Source: JAJDXO01 sp965221855 (GTDB taxonomy: Bacteria > Pseudomonadota > Alphaproteobacteria > Rhodospirillales > UBA2165). From it: 64,000 nt of DNA. This document shows positions 43,304 through 53,481 of this stretch, piece after piece (the stretch's first letter is position 1; each line of letters opens with the position of its first letter). The notes beneath the pieces are model-generated. The model searched no databases, was not told the DNA's origin, and saw only the letters and a program-made list of their open reading frames with translations. The position numbers and the translations under genes are program-made. The DNA is taken from positions 443,724 to 507,723 of the forward strand of contig CBDCSV010000008.1 of NCBI GenBank assembly GCA_965221855.1. Direction: 5' to 3'.

Positions 43304-44752
43304 ATGCCGGAAGAAGGCCGCCTTTTCGCCGGCTACGAGACCGATCCGGCGTTCTACGACGAGATGTTCGACGCCGACGGCGCGCCGCACGCCCATTGCC
43401 GCGAATTGTGGGCCGCCCTCGGCGAGACGCCGCCGGATGCGCTCGCGGCCATGCAGGAGCGCGCGGAGCGGTCCTTCCTGCACGAAGGCATCACCTTTTC
43501 GGTCTACGGCGAGGAGGGCGCGCAGGAGCGCATCATCCCGATCGATATCGTGCCCAGGATCGTCGCCGCCGAACATTGGGATATTCTCGAACGGGGCCTG
43601 CGCCAGCGTCTCGATGCGCTCAACCTGTTCCTCGCCGATATCTACGGCCCCGGCCGGGCCATCGACGACGGCGTCATCCCGGCCGACATGGTGCGGGGCT
43701 GCCCGCAGTTCCGCGACGCCATGCAGGGCGTCGACGTCCCCCACGGCGTCTATGTCTCGGTGTGCGGCACCGACTTGGTGCGGACCCATGACGGCTTCCT
43801 GGTTCTGGAAGACAATCTGCGGGTGCCGTCGGGCATATCCTACATGCTGGCCAACCGCGCGGCGGTCAAGACGAGCCTGCGCGACGTGTTCCGCCGGCAC
43901 CGGGTGCGCGGGATCGAGCATTACGGCCGGCTGCTCCGTCGGACACTGGCCGAACTGTCGCCCCACGGCGGCCCCGACCCGACCATCGTCCTGCTGACGC
44001 CGGGGGTCTACAACTCGGCCTTCTACGAGCACATGTTCCTGGCCCGGGAGATGGGCGTGGAGCTGGTGCAGGGCGCCGACCTGGCCGTCCGCGACGGCTT
44101 CGTCTACATGCGCACGACCGGCGGGCTGCGCCGCGTCGACGTGATCTACCGGCGGATCGACGACGATTTCCTCGATCCCCTGACCTTCCGGCCCGATTCG
44201 GTGCTCGGCACGCCCGGCCTGTTCGACGCCTACCGGCTCGGCAATGTCACCATCGCCAACGCGCCCGGCACCGGGGTGGCCGACGACAAAAGCGTCTATG
44301 CCTACGTTCCGGACATCATCCGCTATTTCCTCGACGAGGAGCCGATGCTCGCCAATGTGGAAACCCGCCTGTGCCGCGATTCGGACGGGCTGGAATACAC
44401 CCTCGACAATCTGGACAAGCTGGTGGTCAAGGAGGTCGGCGGCTCGGGCGGCTACGGCATGCTGGTCGGGCCGCACGCGACGGCGGAGGAGCGCGCCGAC
44501 TTCGCCGAGAAGATCCGCGAGACCCCGGAAAACTACATTTCCCAGCCGACCCTCGACCTGTCCCGCGCGCCGTGCCTGACCGAGGACGGCGCCGCGCCGC
44601 GCCATGTCGACCTGCGCCCCTTCGTGCTCCGCGGGCAGGAAACCCGCCTGGTCCCCGGCGCCTTCTGCCGGGTCGCGCTGACCCCCGGCTCGCTCGTCGT
44701 CAATTCGAGCCAGGGCGGCGGCGGCAAGGACCTCTGGGTGCTTTCGGGCTAG
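43304..44752 (+). CDS. Circularly permuted ATP-grasp type 2 protein
   Basis: 482 aa. Family landmarks: FDADGAPHAHCRELWAAL, GITFSVYGEEGAQERIIPID, GPGRAIDDGVIP, LVLEDNLRVPSGISYML, the nucleotide loop VVKEVGGSGGYGMLVGP and VNSSQGGGGKDLWVL at the end. Such proteins always accompany an alpha-E (DUF403) gene, as here, and often transglutaminase-like and protease genes; they are suspected to build or modify a peptide-like product. A GTG start at 43265 would add 13 residues; the ATG was preferred because of the purine-rich stretch before it. Confidence 0.88.
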   Translation: MPEEGRLFAGYETDPAFYDEMFDADGAPHAHCRELWAALGETPPDALAAMQERAERSFLHEGITFSVYGEEGAQERIIPIDIVPRIVAAEHWDILERGLRQRLDALNLFLADIYGPGRAIDDGVIPADMVRGCPQFRDAMQGVDVPHGVYVSVCGTDLVRTHDGFLVLEDNLRVPSGISYMLANRAAVKTSLRDVFRRHRVRGIEHYGRLLRRTLAELSPHGGPDPTIVLLTPGVYNSAFYEHMFLAREMGVELVQGADLAVRDGFVYMRTTGGLRRVDVIYRRIDDDFLDPLTFRPDSVLGTPGLFDAYRLGNVTIANAPGTGVADDKSVYAYVPDIIRYFLDEEPMLANVETRLCRDSDGLEYTLDNLDKLVVKEVGGSGGYGMLVGPHATAEERADFAEKIRETPENYISQPTLDLSRAPCLTEDGAAPRHVDLRPFVLRGQETRLVPGAFCRVALTPGSLVVNSSQGGGGKDLWVLSG

Positions 44753-44756
44753 CGCC

Positions 44757-45764
44757 ATGCTGTCGCGCAGCGCCCTTGGCCTGTACTGGATCGGCCGCTA
44801 TCTGGAGCGGGTGCAGCACGCCTGCCGGCTGATCGCCGACCAGTTGGAGACCATGAAGGACCGGCCGGTCGATGAAATCGACAAGAGCTGGCGGCGGCTC
44901 TACGGCGGGCTGCGGCGCGTGCCGGCCGGCGGCGAACTCAGCTCGAACCTGGGCGACGAGGGGTTCATGCTGGTCGACGCCTTCACGCTGGCCGACGACC
45001 TGACCTTCGATGCCGGCAACCCCGATTCGATCCGCAGCAGCCTCGCCAACGCGCGCGAAAACGCCCGCCAGGTGCGCAACGTGGTCGACGAGGATTTGTG
45101 GGCCTGCCTGAACCTCGCATTTTTCGAACTGCGCGACCTGGACATGACGGATATCTGGCGGGACCGGCCGGGCGATTTCTACCGCCGCACCGAGGATGCG
45201 GTGCGCACCTTTTTCGGCATCGCCGGGAGCAACATGTACCGCGACGACGGCTGGCATTTCCTGCAGCTCGGCCGGTTCGTCGAGCGGGCGCAGCTGATCT
45301 CCGCGCTGCTCGAGGCGCAGCTCGCCGTCTATCCGGCCGCCGGCTCGGCCGGCGATCAAACAGCCGGTCCGGCGGCCGATCCGGACTGGCTCTCGCTGCT
45401 GCGCATCTGCGCGGCGCGGGAGGCCTACGGCCGGCTCCATTCGCTGCACTACGACCCCGCCGCCGTGGTGGATTTCCTGGTTGCCGACCCGCTGCTGTCG
45501 CGCTCGATCCGCTACGCCCTGGCGCAGGTCTCGGCGGCGCTCGACGCCGTTTCCGCCGGCCGCCCGCTGATCGCCGAAGCCGGGCGCCGGGCCGGCCGGC
45601 TGGCGGCGGAGATCGACTATGACTGGCCGAACCGCGATCCGGCGGACGAAGAGGCGATCCGCGCCGCGCTGCGCGGGATCGGCGAGTCCTGCCGCCGGCT
45701 CCACGACGATATCGACGCGGCCTATTTCAGCTACGGGCTCGAGGACGGCGAAGACGGGCCGTGA
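44757..45764 (+). CDS. Alpha-E domain protein (DUF403)
   Basis: 335 aa, all helical. The signature MLSRSALGLYWIGRYLERVQ opens the protein; GWHFLQLGRFVERAQLISAL is the second conserved helix pair. It starts 4 bases after the ATP-grasp gene, the partnership known across bacteria. The third usual partner, a transglutaminase-like protein, is absent here; within 50 bases of the stop the orientation and composition change. Confidence 0.9.
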   Translation: MLSRSALGLYWIGRYLERVQHACRLIADQLETMKDRPVDEIDKSWRRLYGGLRRVPAGGELSSNLGDEGFMLVDAFTLADDLTFDAGNPDSIRSSLANARENARQVRNVVDEDLWACLNLAFFELRDLDMTDIWRDRPGDFYRRTEDAVRTFFGIAGSNMYRDDGWHFLQLGRFVERAQLISALLEAQLAVYPAAGSAGDQTAGPAADPDWLSLLRICAAREAYGRLHSLHYDPAAVVDFLVADPLLSRSIRYALAQVSAALDAVSAGRPLIAEAGRRAGRLAAEIDYDWPNRDPADEEAIRAALRGIGESCRRLHDDIDAAYFSYGLEDGEDGP

Positions 45765-45813
45765 CGCCGGATACGCTTCCCAATAGAACCATCACGCTCC
45801 AGCTCCGCCCGGC

Positions 45814-46767
45814 CTACGCCGACCCTTCGGCCGGGCCATCCCGGCGCGCCGGACATTCCAGGAAGCTCTTCAGCGTATGCCAGAATCTATGGCGGTTGAC
45901 GCCGACGGTAATGTTGTGGGCTTGCCCCGCCAGCATGACCAGCTGCTTGTCCTTGGTCGCGAGCCCGGCATAAAAGGCCGCCGTGTCCTCATCGGTGGTG
46001 ATGCCGTCGTGTTCGGCCCTGATCATCAGGACCGGACAGGTAATGGATGCCGGGTCGACGACCGGCAAATTGATGCACATGTCCACGTAGGTTCCGTTGG
46101 GAACGCTGTTTCCGCCATTGACGGTCTCGGCGGCGGCGAAGACTTCGCCAAGCTCGGGGATAGTCAGCCCGTCCGTGTCGCGGGTAAACATGTTGTGGTA
46201 GTAGCTCGCATCGACCTCCCGGCGGTTCGTCGCCTGCCATTCGTCGAGGCGTTCACGGCGCTTGATCAATGACGGCGCGCCCTCGCCGGTCCATGGGAAT
46301 GCCGACAAGCCAAGCCGTTCCACCCGCTCGGGACAGGCATTGCAGAACGCACCGGCCCTGAGAGCCCCCGAGGATGTACCGAAAAACGAAAAACTCGACC
46401 GGCCCGTAGCGGCCTCTATCACCGGCATCGCCGCCTTCAAGTCTTCGACACCGTCAAGAATATAGGAAAAACCGTCAGTGCGGCTGGATCGTCCATAGCC
46501 CTCATGGTCCATGGTCCAGACATCGAAGCCCCAGCGGGCGAACACTCTCATCATCGAATATTCTTCATCCCCCGGCACGTCGAGATCGAAACTCGTGCGC
46601 GCCGAAGCCGAAGATCCGTGCACCAACACCAGAACCGGGCGGGGCGTGTCCGCCGAGGGATCGAACTTGCGATGCAAATAGAGATCCACATCCTTCTTTT
46701 TCGCCCAATGATCCTCGAATGAGACCTCCGAGGCATCCGAAAACGCGGCCGTGGCAAGTGGTATCAT
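45814..46767 (-). CDS. Alpha/beta hydrolase (paralogue 1)
   Basis: 317 aa. Fold landmarks: VLVLVHGSSASA oxyanion region, MDHEGYGRS, nucleophile elbow GTSSGA with Ser132, an acid after beta-7 (MIRAEHDGITT) and catalytic His in LAGQAHNITV. No signal peptide. It is clearly related to the plus-strand hydrolase at 48413-49342: both have an E-H-W N-terminal stretch, the G-x-SSGALRA elbow and PNGTYVDMC followed by NLPxVDP. Substrate unknown; esterase, lyase or C-C hydrolase activity are all possible. Confidence 0.88.
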   Translation of the reverse strand: MIPLATAAFSDASEVSFEDHWAKKKDVDLYLHRKFDPSADTPRPVLVLVHGSSASARTSFDLDVPGDEEYSMMRVFARWGFDVWTMDHEGYGRSSRTDGFSYILDGVEDLKAAMPVIEAATGRSSFSFFGTSSGALRAGAFCNACPERVERLGLSAFPWTGEGAPSLIKRRERLDEWQATNRREVDASYYHNMFTRDTDGLTIPELGEVFAAAETVNGGNSVPNGTYVDMCINLPVVDPASITCPVLMIRAEHDGITTDEDTAAFYAGLATKDKQLVMLAGQAHNITVGVNRHRFWHTLKSFLECPARRDGPAEGSA

Positions 46768-47108
46768 GTCAACTCCTCCGCCATATTGAATTTTGGACCC
46801 TCTGTCGGACTCCTAAGTCGTGAAACGAGCGGGGTCCTTACATAAATCACTGCGGCCTTCTTCTCAAAGCCGAAGTATCCAGGATCAACCAAAATTCGCG
46901 CTTGGCGGGGCCGCGGGCCATTTGTGATTCCGGCCCGGGGACTCATGGATCGGCGGCGTTCCTCAGCACCCCCAAGCCAATAGCGGCCCTCTACAAACAG
47001 ACAAAAATTTGTAAGCTGTCTTCGAGCAGGAACAGGGCACGTGGGATTTTTTTGCTGTGTCCGCCGCCGCCCGCTCGGCGGTTAACCTTGTTGCAGGTTG
47101 GAAATCAG
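46768..47108. other. Divergent intergenic region between hydrolase 1 and the threonine-synthase-like gene
   Basis: 341 bases with no convincing gene. It should hold promoters for both directions. Around 47000-47016 there is ACAAAAATTTGTAAG, which shares TTTGTAAG and its spacing from an A/T core with the HxlR-type repeats at 30083 and 37194 but is a much weaker match. The last bases before the ATG contain no good ribosome site (GGTTGGAAATCAG). Confidence 0.45.
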
Positions 47109-48335
<1,227 letters not shown>

Positions 48336-48412
48336 TCGTTTTACTGCTTGCCGGATGTCAAATTGGCCTGCACGGTTGACCGGGTTGGACAGCAAACGCG
48401 AGTGGGAAATTC

Positions 48413-49342
48413 ATGACTGGGGCGACGATGAGACCTGAAGAAGACGTAACCGGCGAAGAGCATTGGACCCAAAAGGGCGATATCAGTCTGTTCCTTTGGG
48501 AAAAATATATCGAGAAGCCGGCCAACGCGGATCGGACCATCGTGTTCGTTCACGGTTCGTCGATGGCCTCGCAGCCGACCTTCGATCTTCATGTGGAAGG
48601 CCGCCCCTATTCCTCGGCCATGAATTGGTTTGCCCTCAAGGGCTTCGATGCCTGGTGCGTCGACATGGAAGGCTATGGCCGCTCCGACAAGGACCGCGAC
48701 GATCATTTCAATATTTCCAATGGCGCCGATGATCTGAAGGCGGCGGTGGACTACATCAAACGGTTACGCGGCGTGGACAAGGTTGACATGTACGGCATTT
48801 CGTCCGGGGCCTTGCGCGCAGCCCTGTTTGCGGAGCGCAATCCACATGATGTGGACAGGCTTGCGCTCGATGCCATGGTCTGGACCGGCGAGGGCAGCCC
48901 GACCCTCGAGAACCGCCGCAAGAAACTCCCCGAATTCAAGGCCGACCGGCGGCGGCCCATCGATCTGGATTTCGTCCGCTCCATCTTTTCCCGCGACCAT
49001 CCCGGCTGTGCGGAAGACAAAGTGGTCGAAGCCTTCGCCGAGGCGATCTGTGCGCTGGATGATTCGATCCCCAACGGGACCTACGTCGACATGTGCGAAA
49101 ACCTGCCCATCGTCGATCCGCGGAAGCTGCCCATGCCGACGCTGATCATGCGCGGTCAATGGGACGGCATCGCGTCGATGGAGGACCTGCTCAAGTTCTT
49201 CGATCTGCTCCCCAACCCGGACAAGCAGTTCAAGTTGATGGCCGGCATCTCCCATGCCAGTTTCCAGCAGATCAACTACCTGATGGTTTACGAGGTCCTG
49301 TACTCTTTCCTCACCCAGCCGGCGCCCGTCTACCGGGGGTAG
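48413..49342 (+). CDS. Alpha/beta hydrolase (paralogue 2)
   Basis: 309 aa. VFVHGSSMASQ, MEGYGRSDKDRDDH, nucleophile elbow GISSGA with Ser130, MRGQWDGIAS and catalytic His in GISHASFQQ. Similar along its whole length to the minus-strand hydrolase at 45814-46767 (EEHWTQKGDISLFL against EDHWAKKKDVDLYL; both have PNGTYVDMC). Lies 77 bases after the threonine-synthase-like gene and is probably co-transcribed with it. An internal ATG 15 bases downstream is an alternative start. Substrate unknown. Confidence 0.87.
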   Translation: MTGATMRPEEDVTGEEHWTQKGDISLFLWEKYIEKPANADRTIVFVHGSSMASQPTFDLHVEGRPYSSAMNWFALKGFDAWCVDMEGYGRSDKDRDDHFNISNGADDLKAAVDYIKRLRGVDKVDMYGISSGALRAALFAERNPHDVDRLALDAMVWTGEGSPTLENRRKKLPEFKADRRRPIDLDFVRSIFSRDHPGCAEDKVVEAFAEAICALDDSIPNGTYVDMCENLPIVDPRKLPMPTLIMRGQWDGIASMEDLLKFFDLLPNPDKQFKLMAGISHASFQQINYLMVYEVLYSFLTQPAPVYRG

Positions 49343-49441
49343 GCAGACCAAACCGTGGCCGCTCCCGTTTGCGTGGTTGTGCAGACATGCTCGCCGCCGA
49401 TTGTGGTTGTGCCGCCGGAGAGCGGGCGGGTATCATTCATA

Positions 49442-49452
49442 TATAAGAGTTA
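49442..49452 (+). promoter_or_regulatory. TATAAGAGTTA motif upstream of the tctCBA operon
   Basis: The 11-mer contains a good -10-like TATAAG and lies 33 bases before the tctC-type start. The same 11-mer, in the same orientation to its gene, lies 45 bases upstream of the ModA-like gene at 53403. It may be a shared promoter or operator element of this transport cluster. Confidence 0.4.
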
Positions 49453-49485
49453 ATCAATAGACCCACATTCCACAGGGAGGAATTC

Positions 49486-50511
49486 ATGAGGGACTTCGAT
49501 AGTAAACTCGATCGCCGGACGGTCCTTAAGGGCGGAGCCGCCTTGGCGGGCGCCGCCGCGGCCTCTTCGCTGCCGTTCGGCAGCGCATTTGCCGCAGGCT
49601 ATCCGGACCGCAATATCAAGGTTTATGTGCCGACCCGTGAAGGCGGCGGCGCGGACCGTCTGCTGCGCTCCGTCACCGGTGTCTGGAAAAACCACATCGG
49701 CACGAACTTCGAGCCGAGCTTTTTCCCGGGCGCCGCCGGACGCGTCGGCTATGAAAAATACATGGGTCTGGCCAAGGACGACATGTACGAGTTCCTGTTC
49801 GGCAATATGGGCCCCGAAGTGCTCAATTGGGTGGTGAAGAAGCCGACCTTCGATCTGAACGATTTCCAGTATTTCGCCCAGGTCGATAGCGATCCCGGCA
49901 TTCTGTTCGTCAGCCGCCGCAGCAAGTTGAAGACGGTCGACGACATCATCGCCGAAGGCAAGAAGCGCACGCTGAATGTCGGCGTGAGCCGCCTGGCCCA
50001 CCCGGCCACCCTGGGCGCGCTGGCGCTGGCCAAGCATACCGGCGCGAAGTTCAATCCGATCCCGCTCTCGGGCGGCAAGAACACCCGCGCCGGCGTGGCC
50101 ACCGGTGAGATGGATCTCGGCGCCTTGCCGTCGGGCGGCATCGTAAACCGCGCCAAGACCTTCAAGGTCGTGCTGATGTTCTCGCACACCAATCCGCTGC
50201 CGGGCCGGAGCGACAATGCGCCCACCATGAACGCGCATTTTGGGACCAACATGCCGTCGCTGATCGCCGGTTCGCGAGCGTTCGGCATCAAGAAATCCGC
50301 GATTGCCAAACATCCCGATCGCTTCGCGAAAGTCGAGGAGACGCTGAAGAAGGCGTTTGCCGATCCGGCGTTCAAGGAGGCTTATGCGAAGACCAAGTCA
50401 CCTTGGGAATTCGTCGGACTCCGAAGCGCCGCCCAGGCCAAGGAGTATGCCGACAATATCGCGAAGATCGGCGCGGAGTTCAAAGACCTGCTGGCCGGCA
50501 AGCAAACCTGA
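49486..50511 (+). CDS. Tripartite tricarboxylate transporter, binding protein (TctC/Bug family)
   Basis: 341 aa with a twin-arginine type leader (DRRTVLKGGAALAGAAAASS, cleavage near AFAAGYP). Mature protein has the Bug pattern IKVYVPTREGGGADRLLRSV and FPGAAGRVGYEKYMGLA; this replaces the classic GGxxD loop. It binds a carboxylate outside the membrane and delivers it to TctAB. First gene of tctC-tctB-tctA; strong ribosome site CAGGGAGGAATTC. Substrate not predictable. Confidence 0.9.
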   Translation: MRDFDSKLDRRTVLKGGAALAGAAAASSLPFGSAFAAGYPDRNIKVYVPTREGGGADRLLRSVTGVWKNHIGTNFEPSFFPGAAGRVGYEKYMGLAKDDMYEFLFGNMGPEVLNWVVKKPTFDLNDFQYFAQVDSDPGILFVSRRSKLKTVDDIIAEGKKRTLNVGVSRLAHPATLGALALAKHTGAKFNPIPLSGGKNTRAGVATGEMDLGALPSGGIVNRAKTFKVVLMFSHTNPLPGRSDNAPTMNAHFGTNMPSLIAGSRAFGIKKSAIAKHPDRFAKVEETLKKAFADPAFKEAYAKTKSPWEFVGLRSAAQAKEYADNIAKIGAEFKDLLAGKQT

Positions 50512-50598
50512 TAAAGGTCCGCCTGGAGATATCGGGTGGCGGCTGTAGTCAGCCGCCACCTGTCTCCACGGCCAGGAAACTTCGGGGGAAGTCGACCG

Positions 50599-51111
50599 AT
50601 GGCGGATGACGCCGAGACGCAGGAGAAAAAACGCGTTTCCATCGGCAGCGAGTTGATCATACCGGTCGCCGCGCTGGCGTTCACCCTCTACTACTTCTAC
50701 ACCATCTGGAACGCGCCTTGGACGGCCCAGGTCGCGGCGTTCATCGTCGGCTCGGTGCTGATCCTTTTGGTCGTTCTGATTCTGATCAAATCGTTCCGGC
50801 AACTGTCCAGGGGCGAAGGCGCGATTAATTTCGAGAACCTCATCGAGCCGCGATCCTACATCCCGAAGCGGCTGACCCTTCTCGGCCTGACCATCGCATA
50901 CATTTTCATCGTGCCATGGATGGGTTTCACCATCACGACGTTCCTGTTCCTCAGTCTCGCCATGCTGGTGTTGAGCGATTTCACCAGGAAGAGATTGATT
51001 CTGTCTCTCTCGGCAATCCTGTCGCTGGGCGGTTATCTGCTGTTCATCGTCGCCTTCAAGACGAGGTTTCCCGCCGGCCCATTTGAAAATCTCATGAATG
51101 GGCTCTTCTAG
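50599..51111 (+). CDS. Tripartite tricarboxylate transporter, small membrane subunit (TctB)
   Basis: 170 aa with four hydrophobic helices (the first ELIIPVAALAFTLYYFY, the third LTLLGLTIAYIFIVPWMG). Length and topology fit TctB. The ATG follows CGGGGGAAGTCGACCG, 87 bases after tctC; its TAG is immediately followed by the ATG of tctA. Works in the inner membrane with TctA. Confidence 0.88.
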   Translation: MADDAETQEKKRVSIGSELIIPVAALAFTLYYFYTIWNAPWTAQVAAFIVGSVLILLVVLILIKSFRQLSRGEGAINFENLIEPRSYIPKRLTLLGLTIAYIFIVPWMGFTITTFLFLSLAMLVLSDFTRKRLILSLSAILSLGGYLLFIVAFKTRFPAGPFENLMNGLF

Positions 51112-52641
51112 ATGGAATACGATCTCGCATTCTTTACCGAGATGCTGGGCCGCACCCTTGCTCTTTGGTGGGTGCTCATTCCATCGATCTTTCTGGGGCT
51201 GGTGGTCGGCGCGATCCCCGGATTCAGCGCGGCCAATACGATTATCATTCTGTTGCCGCTGACCCTGGCATTGGAGCCCGAGATCGGCCTGACCTTCATG
51301 GTAGGGCTCTATGCGTCCTCCCGAATGGGAGCTGGAATTCCGGCCATTCTCGTCAATATCCCAGGGACCGCCGGTGCGGCGGCGACCCCCCTCGACGGGT
51401 ATCCCATGACCAAGCAGGGGCGGGGCCAGCAGGCGCTTTCCATGTCCTTCGTCGCTTCGATCGCCGGCGGTCTGTTCACGACGATCATCGCCTTGGTCAC
51501 GTTGCCGTGGCTGTCGCAGGTGGCGTTTTATCTCCACAGCGTGGAGATGATCGTGATCATGTTTTTCGGCATCTCGTTGATTGCAACCATTGCCGCGAAG
51601 GATACCTTGAAGGGTCTTATCGCCGGTTTCTTTGGATTGATGATCGGCTTTATCGGCACCGACGTGGTCTACGAGACGCCGCGCGGCACGTTTGGTTTCC
51701 TGGAACTCTACGACAAGGTGCCGTTGATCCCGGCCTTGGTCGGCCTGTTCGCCATCTCCGAAGCCTTCGCCGTCATCGAAAAGCAATCGATCGTCACCGA
51801 GCGCGGAAAAGCCGCCATGCAGGAGCCCGGATGGGCCCAAACCTTCGAAGGCGTGCGCATCGCGGTCTCGAAATGGTGGCACATTACCTGGAACAGCCTG
51901 ATCGGACTGGTCATCGGCGTGGTGCCGGGAGCAGGAGCGGCAATTGCCTCCTTTGTCGCCTACCAGCAATCGAAGACCTACTCGAAAACGCCGGAACTAT
52001 ACGGCACGGGTCATGTCGAAGGTCTCATCGCGCCTGAGTCCGCCAACAATGGCGTGACGTCCGGGACGCTGGTACCGCTTCTGGTGATCGGCATTCCGGG
52101 CGGTGCGACCGCCGCCATCATGCTGGTCGTATTGCAGTTCCATGGCGTAACCGTCGGTCCCGATCTCTTCATCACCAGTCCCGAGCTTGCCTTCGGCCCG
52201 TTTACGGCCATGGCCGTGACCTATGCGCTGATGATTTTGACCGTTCTGCCGCTGGCCCGGTACATGTCGCACATCACCGTTGTGTCGACCGTCTACATGG
52301 CGCCGATCATCATTTCATTTACCCTGGTCGGCTCGTTCGTCCCACGGGCCTACTTGTTCGATATGAATCTGGCGCTGGTGTTCGGGGTCATCGGTTACGT
52401 CGCCCGCAAGACCGGTTACCATGTTGCCGCGATATTGATCGGGGTGATCCTCGGACCGTTGATGGAAACCTTTTTCCTCAGAGCGATGAAAATGTCCCAA
52501 GGGGACATCATGGTTCTTTTCTCCAGCTCGATCGGCAACACGCTTTGGGTGTTCCTGGTTATCTCTCTGGCTTTGCCCTACATCATGAATCGACGAAATG
52601 GGAAGCGCGAGAAGGCGGCGGCGCACGATCCTTATGGCTGA
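51112..52641 (+). CDS. Tripartite tricarboxylate transporter, large membrane subunit (TctA)
   Basis: 509 aa, about twelve helices. Family motifs: GAIPGFSAANTIIILLPLT, LYASSRMGAGIPAILVNIPG with TAGAAATPLDGYPMTKQG, and GVVPGAGAAIASFVAY. Starts directly at the tctB stop. It is the ion-coupled carrier of the complex; the second TctC-type protein at 56963-58048 has no membrane partners nearby and might also use it. Confidence 0.94.
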   Translation: MEYDLAFFTEMLGRTLALWWVLIPSIFLGLVVGAIPGFSAANTIIILLPLTLALEPEIGLTFMVGLYASSRMGAGIPAILVNIPGTAGAAATPLDGYPMTKQGRGQQALSMSFVASIAGGLFTTIIALVTLPWLSQVAFYLHSVEMIVIMFFGISLIATIAAKDTLKGLIAGFFGLMIGFIGTDVVYETPRGTFGFLELYDKVPLIPALVGLFAISEAFAVIEKQSIVTERGKAAMQEPGWAQTFEGVRIAVSKWWHITWNSLIGLVIGVVPGAGAAIASFVAYQQSKTYSKTPELYGTGHVEGLIAPESANNGVTSGTLVPLLVIGIPGGATAAIMLVVLQFHGVTVGPDLFITSPELAFGPFTAMAVTYALMILTVLPLARYMSHITVVSTVYMAPIIISFTLVGSFVPRAYLFDMNLALVFGVIGYVARKTGYHVAAILIGVILGPLMETFFLRAMKMSQGDIMVLFSSSIGNTLWVFLVISLALPYIMNRRNGKREKAAAHDPYG

Positions 52642-52695
52642 CGACATTTCAGAGAACGTCTCGCGCATTTCCCACATGGATTTCCCCGGAGCGGG

Positions 52696-53403
52696 CTAAG
52701 TCAGGCCGGTGGACTTGCAAATCGCCCGGCCTTCATCGGATGCCATGAAATCCAACAAGTCCTTGGCTTCCCGGTTATGGTCGGCCCGGGCCAATAGAGC
52801 CGAGCCATAGGTGGATATATTTTCGACCTCGGCAGGCAGGGTGCCGAGCAGCTTCACGTCGAGGCCCTTGTCGATCTGGACCTGAATTGCGGTGGCTTGG
52901 CCGAAACCAATCTCATTGGTGAGATCGCTCCGGTCGAGATGTTCCATCACCGCCGCACCGGTCTTGGTCCGAACGACCCGATCCGCGACCTCCCCGGCAA
53001 TCCCCATTTTCTCGATCATCGAATGGATATACTGGCCGCTCGATGCCACGTTGTAGACAATCGAGTCCGCGGCCAGGAGCGCCTGCTTCAAATTCTCCGC
53101 CGATGAAAGGTCGGGTTCGTTGGCGCCGTTCCTGATGGCGACGGCGGCCTTGACCGATCCCAGGACCGGTCCTCTGCCGCCGACGACATGTCCCGCTTCC
53201 GCAAACTCGGCAATTGCGGCAACGGGCGCCACGACGACATCGGCGTCGCAGGCGCCCGAGCTGACGGCTTCCTTGAGCACCGGCGCGGTTGCGAATTCGT
53301 AGCTGACCGTGACGCCGGAGCGCTCAGCGAATGCATCGGCACATTTTGCCACCGCCGTTTTCGGCGCGCCGGCGCTGAGTATCTTGATTTGAGGCTCTCT
53401 CAT
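52696..53403 (-). CDS. ModA-like substrate-binding-fold protein without signal peptide
   Basis: 235 aa, type-2 periplasmic-binding fold as in molybdate-binding ModA: KILSAGAPKTAVAKCADAF, DADVVVAPVAAIAEFAEAG, IVYNVASSGQYIHSMIEKMGIA and GFGQATAIQVQIDKGL. It starts MREPQIKILSAG with no hydrophobic leader and no adjacent ModB/ModC genes, so it is predicted to be cytoplasmic. The ligand is unknown; relatives of this leaderless type occur near catabolic genes. Converges with tctA and diverges from the LVIVD gene. Confidence 0.75.
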   Translation of the reverse strand: MREPQIKILSAGAPKTAVAKCADAFAERSGVTVSYEFATAPVLKEAVSSGACDADVVVAPVAAIAEFAEAGHVVGGRGPVLGSVKAAVAIRNGANEPDLSSAENLKQALLAADSIVYNVASSGQYIHSMIEKMGIAGEVADRVVRTKTGAAVMEHLDRSDLTNEIGFGQATAIQVQIDKGLDVKLLGTLPAEVENISTYGSALLARADHNREAKDLLDFMASDEGRAICKSTGLT

Positions 53404-53448
53404 TGTCGGTGCTTCCTATGCTTGAAGCTTGGCCCTGTCCGCGTAGTC

Positions 53449-53459
53449 TAACTCTTATA
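53449..53459 (-). promoter_or_regulatory. TATAAGAGTTA motif upstream of the ModA-like gene
   Basis: Identical 11-mer to that at 49442-49452, on the minus strand 45 bases before the ModA-like start and within the 78-base divergent gap shared with the LVIVD-repeat gene. The first six bases make a plausible -10 hexamer. Confidence 0.4.
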
Positions 53460-53481
53460 AAAATATATGCGGGGAAGCCCA

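Noticed and set aside
45807..45836. GCCCGGCC/GGCCGGGC hairpin between the alpha-E and hydrolase genes
   Set aside because: It has a 14-base loop and no T-run on either strand and overlaps the coding end of the hydrolase, so I do not call it a terminator.
50398..51969. 523-codon minus-strand frame across tctB and tctA
   Set aside because: Glu/Asp/His-rich antisense translation with no hydrophobic or domain pattern.
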